DNA of 11,314 nucleotides, taken from assembly GCA_022712335.1 (NCBI GenBank), contig JALAGR010000006.1, forward strand, positions 1-11,314, written 5' to 3'. Positions 1-6,388 of this stretch are shown piece by piece (the stretch's first letter is position 1; each line of letters starts with the position of its first letter). The stretch comes from Pediococcus sp. Its GTDB lineage: Bacteria > Bacillota > Bacilli > Lactobacillales > Lactobacillaceae. Position numbers and translations under genes: made by a program. Under the pieces are notes generated by a model, which worked only from the letters and a program-made list of their open reading frames with translations, searched no databases and had not been told where the DNA came from.

Positions 1-2
1 AG

Positions 3-899
3 TATAACCGAATTATTATTCATCGTCACCAACGCCCAGATCCCGATGCAATTGGATCTCAAGTTGGGCTAGCAAAAATTTTGCAAGCATCATTTCCACA
101 CAAGCAAATTAAAGTGGTTGGAAAGCAAATCGATGGATTAAGTTGGTTAGGAAACATGGACGAGATTGAAGGCGACTTCTTTGACGATGCTTTGGTAATC
201 GTGATTGATACTGCTAATTCTCCTCGAATCGACGACCGTCGCTTTGAAAATGGTGCATTTTTGATTAAAATTGACCATCACCCCAATGATGATCAATTTG
301 GTGATTTGATGTGGGTTAAGGAAGACGCGTCAAGTAGTTCGGAATTAGTTTTCGATTTTTATAATTATTTCAAGGATCAATTAACACTAACTGCAGATGC
401 TGCTAAGGATCTTTATGCAGGAATCGTCGGTGATACTGGACGATTCATGTACGCAGCTACAAGTGCTCATACGCACAGTGTGGTAGCTGGCTTGATGGAA
501 ACCGGATTTGATATGGTAGAAGTTAACCAAACCCTTGATGAAATTCCAGAATCAGTAGCTCATTTGTCAGCATACGTGTATGACAATTTACAAATCAATG
601 ATAATAGCGCAGCTCATATCATTTTAAGCAAGGAAGCTTTAGATAAATTTGATTTGAAAGATGCTGGAACGGCTGGAATCGTTTCACTACCAGGTCATAT
701 TACAACGGTTAAATGCTGGGCAATTTTTGTTGAACAAGATGATCATTCTTATCGTGTTCGACTTCGCTCAAAGGGTCCAGTGATCAACGAACTTGCAAAG
801 AAACACGACGGCGGTGGGCATCCACTTGCTAGTGGTGCTAAGGCAGCTAACATCGAAGAAGTTAACCAAATTGTAAGTGAATTAGATCAATTGGTTTAG
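3..899 (+). CDS. nrnA: DHH/DHHA1 family phosphoesterase, NrnA-like (5' partial)
   Basis: The gene enters from the left edge: an open frame runs from base 3 with no stop, and its first visible residues (IIIHRHQRPDPDAIGSQ) are the first DHH-family metal motif. The TTG at 81 is therefore internal, and only about 10-15 N-terminal residues should be missing. Later motifs follow in order: DTANSPRIDD, the DHH triad (bases 273-281), GIVGDTGRF (420-446) and the C-terminal DHHA1 substrate loop GGGHPLASGA (810-839). The 298 visible residues fit a family length of about 310-325. Known relatives are Mn-dependent cytosolic enzymes that degrade 2-5 nt RNAs and dephosphorylate pAp; some family members act on pApA from c-di-AMP breakdown, so the exact substrate is inferred. 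The helicase gene starts 14 bases after the stop, suggesting co-transcription. Confidence 0.9.
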   Translation, partial: YNRIIIHRHQRPDPDAIGSQVGLAKILQASFPHKQIKVVGKQIDGLSWLGNMDEIEGDFFDDALVIVIDTANSPRIDDRRFENGAFLIKIDHHPNDDQFGDLMWVKEDASSSSELVFDFYNYFKDQLTLTADAAKDLYAGIVGDTGRFMYAATSAHTHSVVAGLMETGFDMVEVNQTLDEIPESVAHLSAYVYDNLQINDNSAAHIILSKEALDKFDLKDAGTAGIVSLPGHITTVKCWAIFVEQDDHSYRVRLRSKGPVINELAKKHDGGGHPLASGAKAANIEEVNQIVSELDQLV

Positions 900-913
900 A
901 CAAGGAGTATTTA

Positions 914-2275
914 ATGAACGAATTTCAAAAATTTAATCTAAAACCATTTTTAATGACGGCTTTAGACGAGATTAACTTTAAAACACCCACCCCAGTTCAA
1001 GATAAAGTGATTCCACTAATCGCGAACGGAAAAAGTGTTGTTGGACAATCTCAAACGGGGAGTGGTAAAACCCATGCTTTTCTTCTACCAATTTTTAACG
1101 ATATCGATCCAGAACTAAATGCGATTCAAGCGGTAATTACGACACCAAGTCGTGAATTGGCTTATCAAATTTATGAAGATGCCAAGCAATTGGCATCAAC
1201 GTCAGAAGTTAAGATCGAAATCGGTAATTACGTTGGTGGTACTGATAAAAAGCGTCAAGTTGAAAAACTAGGGCATCATCAACCAGCAATTATTATCGGA
1301 ACTCCAGGTCGTGTGCTTGATTTATTAAAAGAACGCGCCTTAAACTTCCGTCAAGTTAAGTACATGGTTATTGATGAAGCTGATATGACGCTAGACATGG
1401 GATTTTTAAATGCGGTTGATCAAATTGCTGCTGCAATGCCATCAAAACTTCAGATTTTAGTTTTCTCAGCTACAATTCCACAACGCTTGAATGTTTTCTT
1501 GAAGAAATACATGGATCACCCTGTAATCGAGGAAATTCCAACTGAAACAACGATTAGTCCTACAATCAAAAATATTTTAATCTCAACGAAGAGTTCTGGT
1601 AAAAATAATTTGATTTACAAATTGTTGACGATGGGTGAACCATATTTGGCATTGATTTTTACTAACACTAAAGAACGTGCTGACGAATTAACAGGTTACC
1701 TTAAGGGACAGGGATTAGATGTTGCAAAAATTCATGGTGGCATCCAACCTCGTGAACGTAAACGAATCATGAAGGATATTCACCGTCTTCGTTATCAATA
1801 CGTTGTAGCAACCGATTTGGCTGCTCGTGGAATTGATATTGATGGTGTTTCAATCGTCATTAATGATGATATTCCTACTGACCTTGAATTCTTTATTCAT
1901 CGTGTGGGACGTACTGGACGAAATGGTATGTCTGGAACAGCTGTTACGCTTTACATGCCAAATGAAGAAGACAAAGTTGCTGACGTTGAAAAGATGGGAA
2001 TTACATTCATACCTCAACAAATTCGTGATAACGAATTAGTGGACACGTATGAACGCGACCGCCGTCAAACGCGTCGTCTTAGCCAAAAGAAACTTGATCC
2101 AACCATGATTGGAATGGTTAAGAAAAAGAAGAAGAAGGTTAAGCCTGGTTACAAACGTCGTATCCGTAAAGCAATTTCTGAAAAAGAAGTTCGTGACCGT
2201 CGTATGGAACAACATCAGGCAGTTCGTGAAGCTAAAAAGGCTAAGATTAAACAATCACGTAATAAGCGAAGATAA
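914..2275 (+). CDS. cshB: CshB-like DEAD-box ATP-dependent RNA helicase
   Basis: This 453-residue protein has the DEAD-box motifs in order: N-terminal Q-motif region (F4 to Q29), Walker A SQTGSGKT (46-53), TPSREL (77-82), TPGR (130-133), DEAD (154-157), SAT (185-187), and in the second RecA domain ATDLAARGID (299-308) and HRVGRTGR (329-336). The SQTGSGKTHAFLLP form of motif I resembles Bacillus CshB. CshB-type helicases unwind short RNA duplexes and are linked to cold growth, ribosome assembly and mRNA turnover. After about residue 380 the tail is very basic, with six lysines at 403-408 and many KRR-type clusters, likely for RNA or ribosome contact. AAGGAG (902-907) lies six bases before the ATG. 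No terminator separates it from the upstream gene. The assignment to CshB rather than another DEAD-box paralogue is moderately sure. Confidence 0.92.
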   Translation: MNEFQKFNLKPFLMTALDEINFKTPTPVQDKVIPLIANGKSVVGQSQTGSGKTHAFLLPIFNDIDPELNAIQAVITTPSRELAYQIYEDAKQLASTSEVKIEIGNYVGGTDKKRQVEKLGHHQPAIIIGTPGRVLDLLKERALNFRQVKYMVIDEADMTLDMGFLNAVDQIAAAMPSKLQILVFSATIPQRLNVFLKKYMDHPVIEEIPTETTISPTIKNILISTKSSGKNNLIYKLLTMGEPYLALIFTNTKERADELTGYLKGQGLDVAKIHGGIQPRERKRIMKDIHRLRYQYVVATDLAARGIDIDGVSIVINDDIPTDLEFFIHRVGRTGRNGMSGTAVTLYMPNEEDKVADVEKMGITFIPQQIRDNELVDTYERDRRQTRRLSQKKLDPTMIGMVKKKKKKVKPGYKRRIRKAISEKEVRDRRMEQHQAVREAKKAKIKQSRNKRR

Positions 2276-2276
2276 A

Positions 2277-2305
2277 TTGACATTTTAAAGTTGATTTTCT
2301 ATAAT
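2277..2305 (+). promoter_or_regulatory. Consensus sigma-A promoter of the alaS T-box transcript
   Basis: TTGACA at 2277-2282 and TATAAT at 2300-2305 are separated by exactly 17 bases, a perfect match to the housekeeping consensus. The -35 box starts one base after the helicase stop codon. The predicted start is near 2312, giving a leader of about 235 nt. Strong constitutive initiation fits a gene controlled afterwards by attenuation. Confidence 0.9.
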
Positions 2306-2312
2306 TAGCTGT

Positions 2313-2547
2313 AATAATTTTAAAAATCATTTGGGATATACGGACATGGCTACCTTAGTTTAAGAGACATTCTGGTTGGTGTGAAGAATGAAGAGAAATT
2401 TCCGCGCTACCCATGTTAATGAATCGTTTTCTCAGCGTTAATGAGACTCAAGAGGTATACGATTAAACATCGTTGCAAGTAAAGTGGTACCGCGCAATCG
2501 CGTCTTTATTTTACATGCAACGGTGTTTTTTATTTTAGGAGGAAATA
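2313..2547 (+). promoter_or_regulatory. T-box riboswitch leader, tRNA-Ala responsive
   Basis: T-box RNAs read the aminoacylation state of a tRNA and let transcription continue when it is uncharged. Stem I closes with ACATGG (2344-2349) and CCATGT (2411-2416). A middle helix pairs 2357-2361 with 2396-2400, and a distal stem pairs CATTCT with AGAATG around a GGTTGGTGTGA loop, preceded by an AGAGA element as in known stem I distal regions. The best specifier codon is GCT at 2406-2408, followed by A; GCG at 2404-2406 overlaps it, and both encode alanine. A further helix pairs AATCGT (2422-2427) with ACGATT (2459-2464). The T-box core AAAGTGGTACCGCG is at 2481-2494; its UGGU can pair with the ACCA end of tRNA-Ala (discriminator A). 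The antiterminator is AAAG (2481-2484) with CTTT (2504-2507), bulge 2485-2490, then CGCG with CGCG. It directly precedes alaS. Confidence 0.92.
2466..2536 (+). terminator. T-box intrinsic terminator of the alaS leader
   Basis: Bases 2466-2483 pair with 2510-2527 over 18 positions, with one T-G wobble and one A-A mismatch, followed by six T (2526-2531) and then ATTTT. The T-box core and its antiterminator hairpin lie between the two arms. This should be the premature stop used when tRNA-Ala is charged. Confidence 0.75.
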
Positions 2548-5190
2548 ATGGAAAGAAAATCAAGTAGTGAAATTCGTCGAATGTATTTAGATTTTTTCAA
2601 GAGTAAAGGGCACGTAATTGAACCTAGTGCATCACTTGTTCCCCAAGATGACCCAACTTTATTGTGGATTAATTCTGGTGTTGCAACTATGAAAAAATAC
2701 TTTGATGGAAGTGTTGTTCCAGACGTTCCTCGTTTAACAAGTTCACAAAAAAGTATTCGTACAAATGATATTGAAAATGTTGGTCATACAGCTCGTCACC
2801 ATACGTTATTTGAAATGCTTGGTAACTTTTCTGTAGGTGATTATTTCAAAGAAGAGGCTGTTCATTGGGCTTGGGAACTATTAACGTCTAAAGAATGGTA
2901 TGGTATGGATCCTGAAAAGCTATATGTTACGGTTTATCCTAAAGATGAAGAAGCCAAAAAGGTTTGGTTGGAAACACCAATCGATCCAAGTCATATTGTA
3001 GAAGTAGAAGACAATTTCTGGGATATTGGTGAAGGCCCTAGTGGTCCTGATTCAGAAATTTTCTACGACCGTGGAGAGTCATTTAACAACCTCGCTGATG
3101 ATGATCCAGAAAATTACCCTGGTGGCGAAAATGAACGTTGGCTTGAAATTTGGAACATTGTGTTCTCTCAATTTAACCATAAGCCAGATGGCTCATACGA
3201 ACCATTACCACATAAAAACATTGATACGGGGATGGGATTAGAACGTGTTGTATCTGTTTTCCAAGATGCACCAACTAACTTTGAAACAGATTTGTTTTTA
3301 CCAATTATTAACGAAGTGGAAAAACTTAGTGGTAAAAAATATGGTGAAAATAAAGAAAGTGACATTTCATTTAAGGTGATTGCGGATCATGCACGTGCAA
3401 TTACATTTGCTATCGGTGATGGTGCAATTCCTTCTAACGAAGGTCGTGGTTATGTTATTCGTCGTTTGCTTCGTCGTGCAGTTATGCATGGTAAGCAATT
3501 AGGTGTAAACGAAACATTCCTTTACAAGATGGTTCCGGTTGTAGGCGAAATCATGAAGGATTACTATCCTGAAGTTCTTGCAGACCAAGAATACATTGCC
3601 AAAGTTATCAAATCTGAAGAAGATCGCTTTAGTGAAACTCTTACAGATGGACTTGAACTATTAAACACGATCATTGATGAAACTAAAGCTAAAGGTGCTG
3701 ATACGATTTCTGGCTTTGACGCTTTCCGCTTATTCGATACGTATGGTTTCCCACTTGAATTAGCTAAAGAATATGCTAGCGACAAAGGTCTAGACGTTGA
3801 TGAAGCTGGTTTTGAAGATGAAATGCAAAAGCAAAAAGAACGTGCACGTTCAGCTCGTTCTACTGAAAAATCAATGGGTGTTCAATCTGACCTATTAACG
3901 GACTTAAAGACGGAAAGTGAGTACGTGGGATACAATAGTTTACGCGTTGATAATTCTGTTCTTAAAGATGTTATCCAAGACGGTAAATTGACAGACGTTG
4001 TCAAGCCTGGTGAGGCACGTGTTCTATTTAATATCACACCTTTCTATGCTGAAATGGGTGGACAAGTTGCCGATCAAGGTGAAATCAGAGATGCTGATGG
4101 TAATATTGTGGCAGAAGTTGTAGATGTTCAACATGCACCGAATGGTCAAAACTTACACACAATCAAAGCCGTAAAAGAAATGCACAGTGGTGAAACTTAT
4201 ACACTTGAAGTAAACCGAGCATTCCACTTGAAAGTTGAAAAGAATCATACTGCTACTCATTTACTTGACCAAGCACTTCGTGATATTTTGGGTGACCATA
4301 CACAACAAGCGGGTTCGTTAGTTGAACCTGGATACCTCCGTTTTGACTTTACGCATTTTGGACAAGTTACTAACGAAGATCTTGATCGTGTTGAAAAAAT
4401 TATTAACGAAAAAATTTACGACGAAATCCCAGTAACAACAGTTGAAACTGATATTGAAACTGGTAAAAAAATGGGAGCAATCGCCTTATTTAATGACAAA
4501 TATGGCAAGAAAGTTCGTGTCGTTGGAATTGGTGACTACTCAAAAGAATTCTGTGGTGGTACGCATGTTAAGAACACTAACGAAATCGGCCTCTTCAAAA
4601 TTGTTTCAGAATCTGGAGTTGGTGCAGGAGTACGCCGAATCGAGGCTGTAACTTCACAAGCCGCACTTGAATTCTTAAACTCAGAAGAAAATCTTTTGAA
4701 GAAGTCTGCAGTTCTTTTGAAGAGTGCTCAATTAAAAGACGTTCCAGCTAAGGTTGAGCAACTTCAAAGTAATGTAAAAGAATTAAGTCAAAAAATTAGC
4801 CAATTAGAAGCTAAGATTGCAAAATCTCAAGCTGCTAATATTGGGGATGAAATGGTTGAAATCAATGGAGTGCGTTTGATCGCCGTTGATGTCCAAGTTT
4901 CTGGAATGGACCAACTTCGTCAAATGGCTGATGATTGGAAGAATAAAGACCAATCAGATGTTTTAGTATTAGCTGCTAAGATTGGCGACAAAGCTAATTT
5001 GATTGCTGCTGTTAAAGACGACTTTGTTAAAAAGGGACTAAAAGCTGGCGATTTAATTAAAACTATTGCTCCTAAAGTTAATGGTGGCGGTGGTGGCCGT
5101 CCTAACATGGCTCAAGCTGGTGGTTCTAATCCAGATAATATTAAGGCTGCACTACAAGAAGCCCAAGAATGGTTAAAAAACCAAGCGTAA
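2548..5190 (+). CDS. alaS: Alanine--tRNA ligase (AlaRS)
   Basis: AlaRS charges tRNA-Ala with alanine using ATP and hydrolyses mischarged Ser- or Gly-tRNA-Ala. At 880 residues it is full length. The class II catalytic domain carries LLWINSGVATMKKYF (38-52), RTNDIENVGHTARHHTLFEM (71-90) and the motif 3 segment TGMGLERV (227-234). The tRNA-recognition region follows to about residue 460. The editing domain shows its zinc/catalytic ligands HTATH (567-571) and CGGTH (669-673), matching the HxxxH and CxxxH of known enzymes. A coiled region (about 715-775) leads to the C-terminal DHHA1 domain with a GGGGGRP loop (846-852). AGGAGG at 2537-2542 sits five bases before the ATG. Expression should respond to uncharged tRNA-Ala through the T-box leader. 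No clear terminator follows, so some transcripts may continue into ireB. Confidence 0.98.
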   Translation: MERKSSSEIRRMYLDFFKSKGHVIEPSASLVPQDDPTLLWINSGVATMKKYFDGSVVPDVPRLTSSQKSIRTNDIENVGHTARHHTLFEMLGNFSVGDYFKEEAVHWAWELLTSKEWYGMDPEKLYVTVYPKDEEAKKVWLETPIDPSHIVEVEDNFWDIGEGPSGPDSEIFYDRGESFNNLADDDPENYPGGENERWLEIWNIVFSQFNHKPDGSYEPLPHKNIDTGMGLERVVSVFQDAPTNFETDLFLPIINEVEKLSGKKYGENKESDISFKVIADHARAITFAIGDGAIPSNEGRGYVIRRLLRRAVMHGKQLGVNETFLYKMVPVVGEIMKDYYPEVLADQEYIAKVIKSEEDRFSETLTDGLELLNTIIDETKAKGADTISGFDAFRLFDTYGFPLELAKEYASDKGLDVDEAGFEDEMQKQKERARSARSTEKSMGVQSDLLTDLKTESEYVGYNSLRVDNSVLKDVIQDGKLTDVVKPGEARVLFNITPFYAEMGGQVADQGEIRDADGNIVAEVVDVQHAPNGQNLHTIKAVKEMHSGETYTLEVNRAFHLKVEKNHTATHLLDQALRDILGDHTQQAGSLVEPGYLRFDFTHFGQVTNEDLDRVEKIINEKIYDEIPVTTVETDIETGKKMGAIALFNDKYGKKVRVVGIGDYSKEFCGGTHVKNTNEIGLFKIVSESGVGAGVRRIEAVTSQAALEFLNSEENLLKKSAVLLKSAQLKDVPAKVEQLQSNVKELSQKISQLEAKIAKSQAANIGDEMVEINGVRLIAVDVQVSGMDQLRQMADDWKNKDQSDVLVLAAKIGDKANLIAAVKDDFVKKGLKAGDLIKTIAPKVNGGGGGRPNMAQAGGSNPDNIKAALQEAQEWLKNQA

Positions 5191-5222
5191 TATTACGAGT
5201 TAGTTACGAGAAGCCCCATTCA

Positions 5223-5251
5223 TTGTGATTTAGTTATTAATAAAGTAAAAT
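5223..5251 (+). promoter_or_regulatory. Possible weak promoter upstream of ireB
   Basis: TTGTGA (5223-5228, four of six consensus bases) and TAAAAT (5246-5251, five of six) are 17 bases apart, placing a start near 5258 and a short leader before the ireB ribosome site. This is a pattern match only; in an AT-rich gap such pairs can arise by chance. Confidence 0.35.
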
Positions 5252-5282
5252 TAGAACTAGTATGTGAAGAGGGGTGCTAACA

Positions 5283-5564
5283 GTGGGAAAACTTGATGAA
5301 ACAATGTTCTTTGATTTTGGAGACAATAAACAAAACGATGTCAGGGAAACTTTAAAAACAGTCTACGATGCACTTGAAGAAAAGGGATATAACCCTATCG
5401 ATCAAATCGTTGGTTATTTAATTTCAGGTGATCCGGCATACATTCCACGGTTGAATGATGCTCGTAATTTGATTCGGAAACATCAGCGCGATGAGATTAT
5501 CGAAGAATTAGTTCGATACTATCTATCTGAACAAATCGCTGATAGCAAAAAGGAAGAAAATTAA
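5283..5564 (+). CDS. ireB: IreB family regulatory phosphoprotein (UPF0297/DUF965)
   Basis: The 93-residue product contains the family signature [24 protein letters not shown] (in two parts: 33-45 and 46-56), then the basic helix [22 protein letters not shown]. In Enterococcus faecalis IreB is phosphorylated by the PASTA kinase IreK on N-terminal threonines and restrains cephalosporin resistance; in Bacillus the homologue is YrzL. Here Thr7 in the DET motif is retained, while position 4 is Leu. I chose GTG 5283 because homologues begin close to this motif and GAGGGG (5269-5274) is well spaced before it; the in-frame GTG at 5274 lies inside that ribosome site. The stop overlaps the ruvX start by one base, so the two are probably translationally coupled. 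The conserved ireB-ruvX-DUF1292 arrangement supports the call. The role in this organism is inferred. Confidence 0.93.
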   Translation: MGKLDETMFFDFGDNKQNDVRETLKTVYDALEEKGYNPIDQIVGYLISGDPAYIPRLNDARNLIRKHQRDEIIEELVRYYLSEQIADSKKEEN

Positions 5565-6004
5565 TGAGATTAATGGGAATGGATGTCGGTTCAAGAACAG
5601 TCGGAATCTCGGTTAGCGATCAGTTGGGATGGACTGCTCAAGGAGTTGAGATTATTCCAATCAACGAAGACGAAGAGGTTTTCGGGATTGAACGCGTCAA
5701 AGAATTAGTAAAAGAATATGATGTTGTTGGTTTTGTTTTAGGATTACCTAAAAACATGAACAACACTGAGGGACCAAGGGTCGAAGCAGCTCGCAATTAC
5801 GGCAAGTTGCTAGAAGAGACTTTCGGATTACCCATCGATTTTCAGGATGAACGACTAACAACGGTTGAAGCTGAGCGAATGTTAATTGAGCAAGCAGATA
5901 CTTCTCGTTCAAAACGAAAAAAAGTGATCGACAAATTAGCAGCTAGCCTAATTTTAGAAAACTACTTAAACGGACATGGAAAGTTAATCGATAGATTAAA
6001 GTGA
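5564..6004 (+). CDS. ruvX: YqgF/RuvX family nuclease (putative Holliday junction resolvase)
   Basis: The 146-residue protein has the RNase H-like fold motifs of the family: [15 protein letters not shown] (5-19) with the first acidic residue D7, [11 protein letters not shown] (60-70), DERLTT (95-100) and the C-terminal D123 with [12 protein letters not shown] (124-135). YqgF proteins are annotated as Holliday junction resolvases, but in Escherichia coli YqgF is also needed for 5' processing of pre-16S rRNA, so either nucleic acid may be the substrate here. The length is typical. The ATG overlaps the ireB stop codon (TAATG), and AAGGAAG lies just upstream within ireB. The DUF1292 gene follows after ten bases. 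Confidence 0.94.
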   Translation: MRLMGMDVGSRTVGISVSDQLGWTAQGVEIIPINEDEEVFGIERVKELVKEYDVVGFVLGLPKNMNNTEGPRVEAARNYGKLLEETFGLPIDFQDERLTTVEAERMLIEQADTSRSKRKKVIDKLAASLILENYLNGHGKLIDRLK

Positions 6005-6014
6005 GGACAAGCAT

Positions 6015-6302
6015 ATGGATAACGAAGAACAAAAGATTACACTTGTTGACGAACACGGAAATGAAGAATTGTACAACGTACTATTTACGTTTGATTCAGA
6101 GGACTATGGTCGTTCATACGTCCTACTTTATCCATCTGAAGCAGAAGCAGACGAAGAGGTTGATATTCAAGCCTATGGTTTTATCCCAGATGAAAACCAT
6201 GATTTAGGTGAAGGCGAATTGATTCCAATCGAATCTGATGAAGAATGGGATATGGTCGAAGAAGTCTTGAACACATTCCTTGGTGATGAAGACCAAGATT
6301 AA
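6015..6302 (+). CDS. DUF1292 family protein (YrzB-like), function unknown
   Basis: This 95-residue protein is strongly acidic, with Asp/Glu throughout and almost no basic residues after position 40. It matches the DUF1292 pattern: an N-terminal strand segment (ITLVDEHGNEELYNVLFTFD), a YVLLYP segment, an acidic linker, then a C-terminal IPIESDEEWDMVEEVLNTFL helix. There is no signal peptide, membrane segment or catalytic motif, so it is cytosolic and probably binds a partner. The family is widely found beside ireB and ruvX in Firmicutes, but no biochemical role is known to me. GAGGA overlapping the ruvX stop serves as the ribosome site, eight bases before the ATG. A structured hairpin with a T-run follows the stop, ending the ireB-ruvX unit. 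Confidence 0.88.
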   Translation: MDNEEQKITLVDEHGNEELYNVLFTFDSEDYGRSYVLLYPSEAEADEEVDIQAYGFIPDENHDLGEGELIPIESDEEWDMVEEVLNTFLGDEDQD

Positions 6303-6310
6303 TTTCCTAG

Positions 6311-6364
6311 AAACGGTCCTTGTTTGACGATGAGATATTATCTATCGGCGAGCGGGCCGTTTTT
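6311..6364 (+). terminator. Structured hairpin with T-run after the DUF1292 gene
   Basis: AAACGGTCC (6311-6319) pairs with GGGCCGTTT (6354-6362) with one wobble, and the T-run is at 6360-6364. The 34-base interior is itself folded: CGAT-AGAT (6328-6336, one bulged G) pairs with ATCT-ATCG (6340-6347). It is probably a terminator, but the long interior also allows a regulatory role for mutS2 just downstream. Confidence 0.65.
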
Positions 6365-6388
6365 GATTTGAAATGAAATGAGACTAAT

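Noticed and set aside
81..83. TTG 81 as the start of the DHH phosphoesterase
   Set aside because: The frame stays open to base 3 and encodes the essential first DHH motif upstream of it, so the gene enters from outside the window.
5274..5282. GTG 5274 as the ireB start
   Set aside because: It lies inside the GAGGGG ribosome site; homologues start nearer to GTG 5283.
6324..6341. TTGACG with TATTAT as a mutS2 promoter
   Set aside because: The boxes are only about six bases apart, far from the required 16-18, and both lie within the hairpin interior.
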